NCBI RefSeq assembly: GCF_020463795.1
Contig: NZ_CP080025.1
Span: 5,473,001-5,537,000, forward strand
Direction: 5' to 3'
DNA: 64,000 bases
Source of the DNA: Echinicola marina
Lineage (GTDB): Bacteria; Bacteroidota; Bacteroidia; Cytophagales; Cyclobacteriaceae
Under the pieces are notes generated by a model, which had not been told where the DNA came from, made no database searches, and saw nothing but the letters and a program-made list of their open reading frames with translations. Made by a program: the position numbers and the translations under genes. Below, piece by piece: positions 46,636-56,650 of this stretch (position 1 is the first letter of the stretch; every line of letters starts with the position of its first letter).

Positions 46636-48417
46636 TTACCAACCGGTATTCTGTTGAAGCGCACTGAATTTCAAACGCTCGCCATAAGGTACCGGACCAT
46701 AAATCATATAATCCTGATAAACCCGATTTTCCACATTGATGACAGAAAATTGATCTTCATTTTCTATGCGCATTCCTTGAGCGGTCTCGGTCAAGTCCAA
46801 TTTCCATCTACGCAAATCCCAAAAGCGGAATCCCTCAAAGGACAATTCCAAGCGACGTTCATTACGGATCAATTCTCTCATGGCTGCTTGGTCGCTTTTG
46901 ATCGACTCTAAATAAGCATCTCCATTATCCATGCCTATTCCTGCACGCTCCCGGATGGCCTTGATTACATCATAGGCCGAAAACCCAAAAGATCCACTAG
47001 CCATCGGCCCCCAAGCTTCATTGGCAGCCTCAGCATAAATCAGGAAGAATTCTGTATACCGCATTCTAGGTTGAAGGTGTCTTTGGCTTGTATTGGCTAC
47101 AGGATCAAGGTTTACATCCTGACGTAGCAGTTTGCGCATATAATAGCCTGTACGGGTAGATGATTCTACCTTGTTCAGCCCATCATTGGTGTCTGAGTCC
47201 AATGCCGTATTGATCGTAGTCCCTGATGGTCCAGCAGTGCTTCCATTCAGCAAAATGAATTGGGCCAACCTTGGGTCCCTGTTGGCATAAGGTGTATCCT
47301 CCGTATATCCTGAGGCCGGATCTGATATAGGATAACCATTTGCCATAGGAAAGGCATCCACCAAATTTTGGGTTGGATTGACCAACCCTTCTCCATAAAG
47401 CGTTGGAGGAAAGTTCTGTGTTTCCAAGTTATTGGTAGGACCACCTATAGATCCCCTCCAAAGAATTTCAGGAGGATTGTTTCCTGCTCCCAAAGCATCA
47501 ATGACCCCTGTATTATTATACCAGGTCACGCCATTGGGATCCAGTCCGCTTACCCCTCCGATATCATTCAATAAACTTCCTGCATAGGTAGCGGCATCTT
47601 CCCATTTGGTCTGGTCATTGTCAAGGTTAAAAGATGGGCTGGCCGCCAACAAGGCTGCCTGTGCCCTGATGGCCATAACAATTCTTCCAGAAACCAATTG
47701 TTTGGCATCGTCTCCAAACACCCTGTTATACTCACTGACCTGCGCTCCGAATTCCCTATACTTTGAAGGGATCATTCCCTCATTACTGATATTATAATAA
47801 TCCATAGGCAGTAACTCCAAGGCTTTATTAATATCTGCATAAAGCTGTTCCATACAGGCATCGAAAGTGGCCCTTGGAATATTAAAATCTGAATCTACAG
47901 ATTGTGGTTCCAAGAAAATGGGCACTCCCAATAATTCACCACCTGAGATACCTCCATGGGCCTGTAAGAGGTAATACATAAAAAGGGCTCTCAAACCATA
48001 GGTTTCACCAGTCAAACGGTCCAAAAACATTTGGTTGACATTGGGATTGGAGGCATATTGTGTATTGCCTACCTCCAATAACATCTCATTGAGGTACTGT
48101 ATAGCTGAATTGGCGGAAGACCACCGGTCCACTGGATTGTTATTCGATGCCCACTGACCAGTAGCCATATTCAAAAAGCCACTATTAAGGTCATTACTGA
48201 CAGCATCATCAGTCGCCATTTCACTGAAATTATAACCATTGGTAGGAATCCTTAAATAGGCATTCAACAATAGCCCCTGTATCATACCCGGTCTTTCCCT
48301 TATCAGTTCCTTGCTTTGGATATTCTCCAATGCCGGATCAATTAAATCACTACAGCTTGTCAAAGCCACTAATCCTGTAATGATAGCTGCTATTTTAAGA
48401 TTTATTCTCATGTTCAT
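46636..48417 (-). CDS. xusD: SusD-family xylan-binding lipoprotein (XusD)
   Basis: A 593-residue lipoprotein (LTSC, C22). SusD/RagB fold: TPR-like helices (LTGETYGLRALFMYYLLQAHG) and the conserved C-terminal RNERRLELSFEGFRFWDLRRW motif. It caps the XusC transporter at the outer membrane and binds xylan or xylo-oligosaccharides. 11 bp after xusC. Confidence 0.95.
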   Translation of the reverse strand: MNMRINLKIAAIITGLVALTSCSDLIDPALENIQSKELIRERPGMIQGLLLNAYLRIPTNGYNFSEMATDDAVSNDLNSGFLNMATGQWASNNNPVDRWSSANSAIQYLNEMLLEVGNTQYASNPNVNQMFLDRLTGETYGLRALFMYYLLQAHGGISGGELLGVPIFLEPQSVDSDFNIPRATFDACMEQLYADINKALELLPMDYYNISNEGMIPSKYREFGAQVSEYNRVFGDDAKQLVSGRIVMAIRAQAALLAASPSFNLDNDQTKWEDAATYAGSLLNDIGGVSGLDPNGVTWYNNTGVIDALGAGNNPPEILWRGSIGGPTNNLETQNFPPTLYGEGLVNPTQNLVDAFPMANGYPISDPASGYTEDTPYANRDPRLAQFILLNGSTAGPSGTTINTALDSDTNDGLNKVESSTRTGYYMRKLLRQDVNLDPVANTSQRHLQPRMRYTEFFLIYAEAANEAWGPMASGSFGFSAYDVIKAIRERAGIGMDNGDAYLESIKSDQAAMRELIRNERRLELSFEGFRFWDLRRWKLDLTETAQGMRIENEDQFSVINVENRVYQDYMIYGPVPYGERLKFSALQQNTGW

Positions 48418-48428
48418 TTTGGGTCTTG

Positions 48429-51400
48429 TTAAAATTTCGCTTTAACACCAATATTATAAAACCTGGTCTGCGGGGCACTGCCAATATTCATCTCCAAAAT
48501 ATCCCTGTTTGGGGCTATGGTCAGTAGATTTGCACCATTGGCATAGATGTCCATCCCCTTCAAGAACCGCTGGCCAAATAGACTGCTAGGGAATGAATAG
48601 GAAACTTGCACCCTTGTTAAATCAAAACGATTGGTACTGTACATCCAAAAATCCGAATTACGGAAGTTGTTGGCTCCATTTAATGTGGTCAGACGTGGGA
48701 AGGTAGCCGTACTCTTTGTAGCTTCTGTCCATCTACCCCTCACCTCTTCAGAGTACTTGTCATCCCCATTGACCCAGAAGTAATTATTGGTCTTCATGGC
48801 ATAGGCTCCAGTGCGGGCAGTTCCCAAAGCAAAAAAGGTGAAGTTTTTATATTTGGCTGATAGGTTAATGCCCATGGTCAATGGGGCACCAGACCGACCT
48901 CCTCTACCAAGATATACCTCGTCTTGGGCATTAATAATACCATCATTGTTTTGGTCTTTGTATTTGATATCTCCCGGTTTTACTTCTCCAAAAGCTTGTT
49001 CTGGGGAGTTTTCTATATCATCTATCCCAGAGAAAAAGCCCAAGCTCTGTAGTCCCCAAATACCATCCAAGGGTTTTCCAACTCTAGTTTGGTAATCAAA
49101 CTCAAAATTTTCTGACCTTTTGGATGCTTTGGTATCATAATAAATACCTGAGAAACCTAAACTCCAATCCACCTGTCCAATCCGTTTGTTCAAGTTCAAT
49201 TGAAAATCAAATCCTCTTCTTTCGTCATTATTATAATTCACATAAGGTATCCATGAAGAGATCGGCCAGCCTGTTTCAAAATAGCTAGGGTATATATTAC
49301 TATCCTGAAGGAACAACCCGGTCATTTTACTGACAAAGACGGAACCATTCAATGTCAACAATCTATCAAACAAGGAAGCATCCAGTCCTACACTGATTTC
49401 CTCTCTTTTTGGGAGTCCTAGGTCATAATTTTGTCCTCTCCTTACATCTGTAGCGTAATTGTTCAAACCATCTTTCCACTCATACCAAGAGCCTTCATCC
49501 GTGTATATACCTTCATATAGGTAATATTCATCAATGTCCAGATCGGTATGAAGTATACCTCCTGACACTGATAATTTCAGGTCATCCACCACGGAAGAGG
49601 AAGCCAAAAAGTCCTCCTCACTAAGTCTCCATCCCAGGGCCAAAGTAGGGGAAAAAGCTTTACGGTTATCCGGGGCCAATTTGGCACTATGGATCATCGC
49701 TCCGCTGAAATCCAGGTAATACTTTGATTTATAGTGATAACTACCGTGGATTCCAAGATTGGCATTACTCACCTTATGATAGATCCCGGACTCACCCGTC
49801 TGAAAACCATTGGCAACCAACATCGCAGAGATATGGTGTTTATTATCGATGCTTTTCTGGTAATTCAATTGACCAGAAAATGACAGGGTCTGTCTAAACC
49901 AGTTATTGCTGATATTTTGGGTTTTGGAGCTGGCATCCTGTCCATATCTGGTCAAGCCGGCAATTTCATCCATCCCGTTATAATTCGTCCACCTAGGCTG
50001 GTAAACAGCATAGTCATTATTGAATGAAAGGTTATAAGAAGTGGCATAGTCCAGTCCAAAAAGTGAACTGAAGGAAAGACCCTCTAATACATTTCTTAAA
50101 TCCGCATTTAGGCCGGCATTAAACTGGAACTGCCTACTTGTATATTTTGACGATCCACCTGCATAACTTCCGGCAATGGGATTGGTTTGATCCAGCTGGG
50201 TCCCTCCCAACAAATACTTCCCGCCGATCAAATGTTGGCTGTTCTGAACATAATTCTGGGCAGTCTCATCATCAGGAGACAACATATCAATAGGCACTAA
50301 GGGTGCAAAACGATAAGGTCTTAGTGTAGCGGATCCACCCCAGTAATCGGCATTGATTCCTTTTCCATTATAAAAGATGGCAGCTGCATCTACCTTGGCA
50401 GAAATATAGTCGTTAAGGTTGAGGTCCACATTTCCACGTATATTGAACCTTTCGTTGCCATTTTCTGCAGCCTGACCAAAATCCAGTACCGATCCTTCAG
50501 ACCAAAAGCCTACATTGGTATAATACCTTGCACTTTCATTACCACCTTGGATTTCCATGGTGGCATCATAGCGGGTATAGGCTTTTTGCAAGTAGTCCTC
50601 TGAAAAGTAATCCACATTTGGATAGCGATAAGGATTCTTTCCGGAAGCGTGATTAAAGATTTCTTCCTCCGTATAAAGAGGACTTAAACCATCATTTGAC
50701 CTGGCTTCATTATACAGGCTCATGTACTCAGCTGATCCTAAATATTTAGGGTAACTTTTGGGTACGTTCACGCCAATATTAGTACGGACATCAATCGTTT
50801 GCTTATTGGCTACACCGCGTTTGGTTGTGATCAACAAAACTCCTTTCGCTCCTCTGCTTCCATAAAGCGCCACTGCATTGACACCTTTTAAAAAGGATAT
50901 TTGCGCTATTTCAGTAGGCATCACACTACCTATATCACGGGGAACGCCATCTACAAGTGTCAAATAACTGCTATTTCCCCATAAATTTCCATTAAATCCA
51001 CCTACAAAAGCTTCCATACCATCCAATGGATAGGTGATATAATTCTTATCCATGATCTCTGGCATGTTTACGGATGACACTCCCCCCATCAGATCATTCT
51101 TATCCTTGGTTTGGAAAGCCACCAAAACTTCTTCTCCCTCCAAGTAAGGGAATAATACGATTTCTTCCAGTTCAGCATGCGCTTGAAGTATTTTGGTCTC
51201 ATAACCAGGAGCCTCTACCCCTAAATAGGTATTTAAGGTTACTTCCAAATGCACTGTTCCCAAACTATCAGACACTGCTGAGTATCCATCCAGGTCACTT
51301 TTGACAATAGCACCGCGAACAGGTTCGCCTGAACTTGTTTTGATCGTCGGATCAATGCTGATTTTCATTGTTTCCTGCGCAATAAGGCACAGTGGAAACA

Positions 51401-51449
51401 GCACCATATATGCACAGCAGAGCAAAGCTATTTTTATATATTTCATCAT
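48429..51449 (-). CDS. xusC: SusC-family TonB-dependent outer-membrane transporter (XusC)
   Basis: A 1006-residue TonB-dependent receptor. Signal peptide (about 1-24), a CNA-B/regulatory-like beta domain (about 28-95) and a plug with LTLVDGVPRDIGSV and SFLKGVNAVALYGSRGAKG, then the 22-strand barrel ending in an aromatic strand (FYNIGVKAKF). The usual conserved LxEVVVxGYG stretch is degenerate here (EEVLVAFQTKDKN). Pairs with XusD; imports xylan fragments. 37 bp after xusB. Confidence 0.95.
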   Translation of the reverse strand: MMKYIKIALLCCAYMVLFPLCLIAQETMKISIDPTIKTSSGEPVRGAIVKSDLDGYSAVSDSLGTVHLEVTLNTYLGVEAPGYETKILQAHAELEEIVLFPYLEGEEVLVAFQTKDKNDLMGGVSSVNMPEIMDKNYITYPLDGMEAFVGGFNGNLWGNSSYLTLVDGVPRDIGSVMPTEIAQISFLKGVNAVALYGSRGAKGVLLITTKRGVANKQTIDVRTNIGVNVPKSYPKYLGSAEYMSLYNEARSNDGLSPLYTEEEIFNHASGKNPYRYPNVDYFSEDYLQKAYTRYDATMEIQGGNESARYYTNVGFWSEGSVLDFGQAAENGNERFNIRGNVDLNLNDYISAKVDAAAIFYNGKGINADYWGGSATLRPYRFAPLVPIDMLSPDDETAQNYVQNSQHLIGGKYLLGGTQLDQTNPIAGSYAGGSSKYTSRQFQFNAGLNADLRNVLEGLSFSSLFGLDYATSYNLSFNNDYAVYQPRWTNYNGMDEIAGLTRYGQDASSKTQNISNNWFRQTLSFSGQLNYQKSIDNKHHISAMLVANGFQTGESGIYHKVSNANLGIHGSYHYKSKYYLDFSGAMIHSAKLAPDNRKAFSPTLALGWRLSEEDFLASSSVVDDLKLSVSGGILHTDLDIDEYYLYEGIYTDEGSWYEWKDGLNNYATDVRRGQNYDLGLPKREEISVGLDASLFDRLLTLNGSVFVSKMTGLFLQDSNIYPSYFETGWPISSWIPYVNYNNDERRGFDFQLNLNKRIGQVDWSLGFSGIYYDTKASKRSENFEFDYQTRVGKPLDGIWGLQSLGFFSGIDDIENSPEQAFGEVKPGDIKYKDQNNDGIINAQDEVYLGRGGRSGAPLTMGINLSAKYKNFTFFALGTARTGAYAMKTNNYFWVNGDDKYSEEVRGRWTEATKSTATFPRLTTLNGANNFRNSDFWMYSTNRFDLTRVQVSYSFPSSLFGQRFLKGMDIYANGANLLTIAPNRDILEMNIGSAPQTRFYNIGVKAKF

Positions 51450-51486
51450 GTTTGTTCGTTTTTATAAAGGGACAAAAAAACTGATA

Positions 51487-53385
51487 CTACCATCCCGGAT
51501 TTTGATTAAATTCAGGATAAAGGCTCACATCAGCTAGCTTGAGCGGCAACCAATAATGTTTGGAAGTAAAATTTCGCTCAATAATCACTTCCTCCCTCAT
51601 GTTCACAATGCGGTTTTGGCTAGGGTCATCGGTATTGAATTCCCCTGACCTATCAAACTCAAATGAAGTTTTGATGGTATAAGGCTCCTGGATAAATAGC
51701 ATCCATCTGCGGAGATCATTAAATCGATGTCTTTCAAAAGCCAATTCCACTGCTCTTTCTCTTCTCAATTCTTGTAAAAACACATCTACTGATCCTAAAA
51801 ACTTGTCATGGACACCGACCATTCCGGCCCGCTCCCTTATCACATTAACCGCCTCTACTGGCGTTTTACCCAAGGTCGAAGAAGTAGCAGCGATGCTGTT
51901 ATACCCCATCAAGGTGGCCTCTGCATACATCAGGTAGATGTCAGCCAGCCTCATATATGGTACATTGATATGTAGGGCAACTCCCCAATCATAGGCCCTA
52001 TCATATTTATTGGCTGTCAGTGGAGAAAACTTACGATTGGCATACCCTGATAAGCTTCCTGTCACCACTTCTCTATAACTACCTCCCGTATGGAGGTTAG
52101 CATATCGATTAGCTTCCTGATTTGGATCTGGAATAGCCCCTTGAATCACTTTTACACCATCATAAACAATCACCTTATAAAAACGTGGGTCACGATCTTT
52201 CCATGGATAGTTGGGATCATACCCTGATTCTGCATCTGCTTGGGTTACGTCATCCGGTAATGGCAAGCCATTGGCCATCCCAAAATTATCATGAACATAA
52301 TTGGCAGTAGGATAGAAATTTGTCGGATCACCATCATCCATGAAGGTAGGTTTATACTGCTTTGAAATTCGCCAGTGGGTATCGTTGGCAGAGTAGTACA
52401 CCGACCTGAATATAGCCTCAGTTCCACCGGGCAAGGCCCAGTTTTGACTTGTGGTATAAAAATTATCATTGTACTTGTCAAAAGGCAGCAAGGCGAATTG
52501 GGTTTCCCCGCTTTCTACAAGTTGTAATAGTTGGCCAAAAGTATCTGCAGCCTTCTTACAATATCCTACATGATAAGTTGCACTTCCTGTAGATACAGAG
52601 TTCATCAAAGGACTTCCTGCCCAAAGGTAATTTTTACCCAAATAACCCAAGGCCATGATTTTATTGATCCTTTGCTGGTTTTTACCCAATGTCCTTCTTC
52701 CGGTCGTGGTATCATCCCAATCAATAGGTAATAATTCTGCTGCTCTTTTCAGGTCCTCTGCCACCCTATCGGCGCATTCATGGTAACTTAAGCGTGGTAA
52801 GGTCAACTGCTCATCACTCGGCAAAACTTGATCAATATAAGGCATGCCTCCAAAATATTGGATCAAAGAAAAATGGAACCAAGCTCTGAAAAACAATAGC
52901 TGTCCTTCAATCAACCTCCGTTCTTCTTCAGTGGCATCTGTCATCAGGGAAAGATTTTCCAATCCCATATTGGCTTTACGGATACCATACCAAGCCAACG
53001 GCCAAAGTCCTTTATTTTTATGATTCCTGTCCGTATTAGCTGAGGAGGCATCCAACCACCCATTATTTCCTGCACCATTTTCTACCTGCCAGGCCCAAAA
53101 GTTACCCCGATCGATATTATAGGATAAATGGAAAGTACCTGCTGTGGACTCGATTTCATCCTCTCCCCAATTCCAGGAACTGGTATAACCGGACAAAGTA
53201 AAATTGGGTACGCAATGATACAACTCTTCTACATAGCCTTGAAAGTTGATAAAATTTTGGAAGGCCTGTTCCTCTGAAATAATGGATTCCGGTGCTCTCT
53301 CCAGATAGTCTTCGCAAGAGGTAACGATCAAAAACATCGCTATCCAAATCGATCCCCTCATTAATGGTTTTATATATTTGTTCAT
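51487..53385 (-). CDS. xusB: SusD-family xylan-binding lipoprotein (XusB)
   Basis: 632 residues, taking the ATG at 53385 (MNKYIKPLMRG...) because it gives a proper lipoprotein signal with VTSC (C24). A longer start at 53412 would overlap xusA. SusD fold, with RRLIEGQLLFFRAWFHFSLIQYFGG and C-terminal RRERAVELAFERHRFNDLRRW. Partner of XusA in the outer membrane. 13 bp after xusA. Confidence 0.94.
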   Translation of the reverse strand: MNKYIKPLMRGSIWIAMFLIVTSCEDYLERAPESIISEEQAFQNFINFQGYVEELYHCVPNFTLSGYTSSWNWGEDEIESTAGTFHLSYNIDRGNFWAWQVENGAGNNGWLDASSANTDRNHKNKGLWPLAWYGIRKANMGLENLSLMTDATEEERRLIEGQLLFFRAWFHFSLIQYFGGMPYIDQVLPSDEQLTLPRLSYHECADRVAEDLKRAAELLPIDWDDTTTGRRTLGKNQQRINKIMALGYLGKNYLWAGSPLMNSVSTGSATYHVGYCKKAADTFGQLLQLVESGETQFALLPFDKYNDNFYTTSQNWALPGGTEAIFRSVYYSANDTHWRISKQYKPTFMDDGDPTNFYPTANYVHDNFGMANGLPLPDDVTQADAESGYDPNYPWKDRDPRFYKVIVYDGVKVIQGAIPDPNQEANRYANLHTGGSYREVVTGSLSGYANRKFSPLTANKYDRAYDWGVALHINVPYMRLADIYLMYAEATLMGYNSIAATSSTLGKTPVEAVNVIRERAGMVGVHDKFLGSVDVFLQELRRERAVELAFERHRFNDLRRWMLFIQEPYTIKTSFEFDRSGEFNTDDPSQNRIVNMREEVIIERNFTSKHYWLPLKLADVSLYPEFNQNPGW

Positions 53386-53398
53386 TGGATTGGCTCGT

Positions 53399-56300
53399 TT
53401 AGAATGTAACATTTAGACCCAAGTTGATTCTTTTAACAGTAGGATAGGCACCTTGATAAGAAGGCCCTCCGAAATTGGACTCCCTGTCATCAGGCATATC
53501 CGTCCATAGCAAAAGGTTATTGCCATTTATATATAAGCGCATATTGTTCATACCCAGATTTCTCACCCAATCTGACTGGAAATTATAGGCGATTTCAGCA
53601 TTTTTCAGTCTCAAGTAAGAGCCATCATAGAGGTACCTTGGACCATTATTATAGCTGGAAGGTTGTGACCGCCATCTAGGCAATGGTGAATCTGCACCGG
53701 TATTTTCTTTGGACCAATAGCTTCCTTCATCATAAACTATATTCAGACCTCCTGCCAAGCTGGTCAATGAAACATCCCTGGTCACATTGTTTACGCCATA
53801 AAACTGCAGATATAGGCTCAGGCCTTTCCATTCTATACCTAAATTGGTACTGTAAGTATTTTGCGGCACACCAGAAAAGCCATAAGGAGCAGAATCAAAG
53901 GAATCAACTACCCCATCTCCATTGAAATCAACTATATAGTAGCTTCCAGGAAGTTTAGCCATATCATTGGTATTATGCTGAGGACTACCATATAGTTCAT
54001 CCCAAGTATTATAATAGCCCGCACTGATATGGCTACGGTACTGACCAAGCTGATAGCCAGCGTTTTTCTGATAATCAGGACGTAATTCAGGATCATCTCT
54101 TTTAATCACCTGATCGATGGCATGGGTCATAGAGAAATCTCCCCAAAGTCTGATCCCGCTATCAAAGATATGATTCAGGCCAATCGTAAATTCATAACCT
54201 TCTGTCTCTACCCTACCCAAATTGGCTGCAGGAGCATTGGCTCCATAGTAACTGGGTACTGAACGACCACTGGACATTAGGATATCCACCCTATTGTCGC
54301 GGAACCAGTCTACACTACCATTGATCAATCCATTAAAAAAGCCAAATTCCAATCCCATATTATATTTGTAAACCGTTTCCCAATGTACATTTGGATTTCC
54401 TATGGCATTTTGTCTATACCAGGTATAAGGGCTGTCTTCACCAGATTCACCAATCACTCCCATTTGGGATGTGCCCCCATAGGCCCACTGATCCATAAAT
54501 AAAAATCTTCCACCGATATTATCATCACCTACTTCTCCATAAGAAGCCCTCAATTTCAATCTGTCTACAAAGGAAAGGTTCTTGATAAAATTCTCTTCGG
54601 AGATATTCCAACCCAATCCTCCTGAGGAAAAGAAGGCAAAACGATACTCGGGTGAAAACTTTTCGGAGCCATTATAGGCGCCATTATATTCGATCATATA
54701 CTTATTTTTATAATCGTAGGTAGCCCTGAACACCCAGTCTTCCCGGTAACTAGGAATGACACTCCCAATGGCATCTTGTTGCCTATTCATCAAGCCCATT
54801 AAGGTATAATTATGGGTATCGTTAAAATTGCCGGCATAATTCATCTGGAACTGATAAAACATTCTTCGCTGCGCTCCCTGAACTGTCCCGCCAGCATTTT
54901 GCCAGGTAACAGCCTCCACAAAATCAAATCGGGTATTAGGATCCAAAAGATTCTTGTATTCAGGAACTCCTGTAAAAGGGTTAATCCATTTGGTAAATGG
55001 GCTATTGTAGAGGTCATTTATCCCTCTGTCCACTTCCCGAAAAGAATTATCTACCGCCAAAGTCCCTCTAAAATTCAATCCCTTTAAAATCATGTCAAGA
55101 TCTTGTTCCAGCACAAAGTTGGTGGACAGACGAGTATCAGTGATATACTCAGCCCCACTCGCAGCTAGGTTTAACAAGGAGTTTGTAACCGCATAATCGT
55201 CCGGGGTATAAGTACCGTAGGCCCCATCCGAGTACCTAGGTAAGAAAACATCCGGCGGACTTTTGTAAGCAGAATTCCAATAACTTTCTGGGAAATCATA
55301 AGCCCAAGGAGCTTGACGAACACCATAAGTACCACCTAGGTTAACCCCTAGTTTGGTCGAGGAAGTCAGTTGAAAATCAAGGTTACTCCTAAAATTGATC
55401 CTATTATAGTTAAAGCCTGCCTGATAGCCTCTTCCTGTATCAAATTTTCGGAACAAATCGCCTTCATATTGGTAGTCTATACTAGCAAAATATTTGGTAA
55501 AATCAGTACCACCACGAATGCCCACATTAGCATTATAAGCCATGGCCTGATCCTTGAAAACTACATCTTGCCAATCCACATTCGGGTACCGCTCCATTTC
55601 TTCCAAATTGGCCGGAAAGCGGTATTTTAGCCTCATATCTTGAGGAATCATCTCATCCCAGCTATTTGGGCTCAAGGACAATTCACGTTCAATCGCCAGA
55701 TTCCGCACACCAATAGCATCATATGAATCCAGCTTACCCGGTAGTTTGGATACAGATTTCATGGTGGTGCTTATATTAGCGGTAATCTCTGCTTTACCTG
55801 AACGGCCTCTTTTGGTGGTGACGATGATCACACCGTTGGCACCTCTAGACCCAAATACAGCTGTAGCTGAAGCATCTTTCAAGACAGAAATGGACTCCAC
55901 AGAATTGATATCCATATTGGCAAAAAACTCTGGACGTTCAACTCCATCCACCAAAATCAAAGGAGAGTTTCCATTCCAGCTGTTTTGCCCTCTGATGACG
56001 ATTTGGGGCATCTCTTCGCCTGGCGTACCCACACTGGATGTGGTAATCACACCTGGCAAGTTACCGGTAAGCGCCTGTCCCACATTGGAAACCCCGCCGG
56101 TTCGCTTGAGTACCTCACCATCGGTCTGGGTGACTGCCCCTACGATAGTCTCCTTTTTCTGTTCCGCATAGCCCACAACCACTACTTCATCCAATGATTG
56201 AAGATCCTCTTCAAGGACGATATCGATGATCGATTGAGAACCTACCTGTACTTTTTGTTCCTTAAAGCCAACAAAGCTAAAAACCAAGGTTTCACCTTCA

Positions 56301-56650
56301 TTTGCATTAATAGTATATTCCCCGTCAATATTCGTGACAGTACCTTTTGTAGTACTTTCTATTCTTACAGTTACTCCTGGAATGGGAAGACCTTCTCCAT
56401 CAAGTACTTTCCCTTTAATTTCAACTACATCAATAATTATTTTATCTTTTTTGTCCAACTTAAGTGGATCCTTCGGCATGGTTATTTTGGCGTCCTCATA
56501 ATTGGAGCCAATTTCTTTTCCCGAAATACTAGAATGGGCAGCTCCTTTTGGACCAATGACCAAAGCAGCTATAAATAGCAGCTTCAATATAAAGGTGCCC
56601 CCAAAATTTTTGGAAAACTTTAAGGTTTGCCTGGGTATTGCTTTTTCCAT
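53399..56650 (-). CDS. xusA: SusC-family TonB-dependent outer-membrane transporter (XusA)
   Basis: A 1083-residue TonB-dependent receptor. Signal peptide (about 1-40), carboxypeptidase-regulatory-like domain (about 75-150: GKVLDGEGLPIPGVTVRIES), the classic SusC box LDEVVVVGYAEQKK and a plug with LILVDGVERPEFF and ISVLKDASATAVFGSRGANG, then the barrel. First gene of the xylan core; the order SusC-SusD-SusC-SusD-SGBP-GH10 matches the xus operon. Its upstream 1.4 kb holds no gene, so the operon promoter must lie there, although no perfect TAnnTTTG box was found near the start. Confidence 0.95.
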   Translation of the reverse strand: MEKAIPRQTLKFSKNFGGTFILKLLFIAALVIGPKGAAHSSISGKEIGSNYEDAKITMPKDPLKLDKKDKIIIDVVEIKGKVLDGEGLPIPGVTVRIESTTKGTVTNIDGEYTINANEGETLVFSFVGFKEQKVQVGSQSIIDIVLEEDLQSLDEVVVVGYAEQKKETIVGAVTQTDGEVLKRTGGVSNVGQALTGNLPGVITTSSVGTPGEEMPQIVIRGQNSWNGNSPLILVDGVERPEFFANMDINSVESISVLKDASATAVFGSRGANGVIIVTTKRGRSGKAEITANISTTMKSVSKLPGKLDSYDAIGVRNLAIERELSLSPNSWDEMIPQDMRLKYRFPANLEEMERYPNVDWQDVVFKDQAMAYNANVGIRGGTDFTKYFASIDYQYEGDLFRKFDTGRGYQAGFNYNRINFRSNLDFQLTSSTKLGVNLGGTYGVRQAPWAYDFPESYWNSAYKSPPDVFLPRYSDGAYGTYTPDDYAVTNSLLNLAASGAEYITDTRLSTNFVLEQDLDMILKGLNFRGTLAVDNSFREVDRGINDLYNSPFTKWINPFTGVPEYKNLLDPNTRFDFVEAVTWQNAGGTVQGAQRRMFYQFQMNYAGNFNDTHNYTLMGLMNRQQDAIGSVIPSYREDWVFRATYDYKNKYMIEYNGAYNGSEKFSPEYRFAFFSSGGLGWNISEENFIKNLSFVDRLKLRASYGEVGDDNIGGRFLFMDQWAYGGTSQMGVIGESGEDSPYTWYRQNAIGNPNVHWETVYKYNMGLEFGFFNGLINGSVDWFRDNRVDILMSSGRSVPSYYGANAPAANLGRVETEGYEFTIGLNHIFDSGIRLWGDFSMTHAIDQVIKRDDPELRPDYQKNAGYQLGQYRSHISAGYYNTWDELYGSPQHNTNDMAKLPGSYYIVDFNGDGVVDSFDSAPYGFSGVPQNTYSTNLGIEWKGLSLYLQFYGVNNVTRDVSLTSLAGGLNIVYDEGSYWSKENTGADSPLPRWRSQPSSYNNGPRYLYDGSYLRLKNAEIAYNFQSDWVRNLGMNNMRLYINGNNLLLWTDMPDDRESNFGGPSYQGAYPTVKRINLGLNVTF

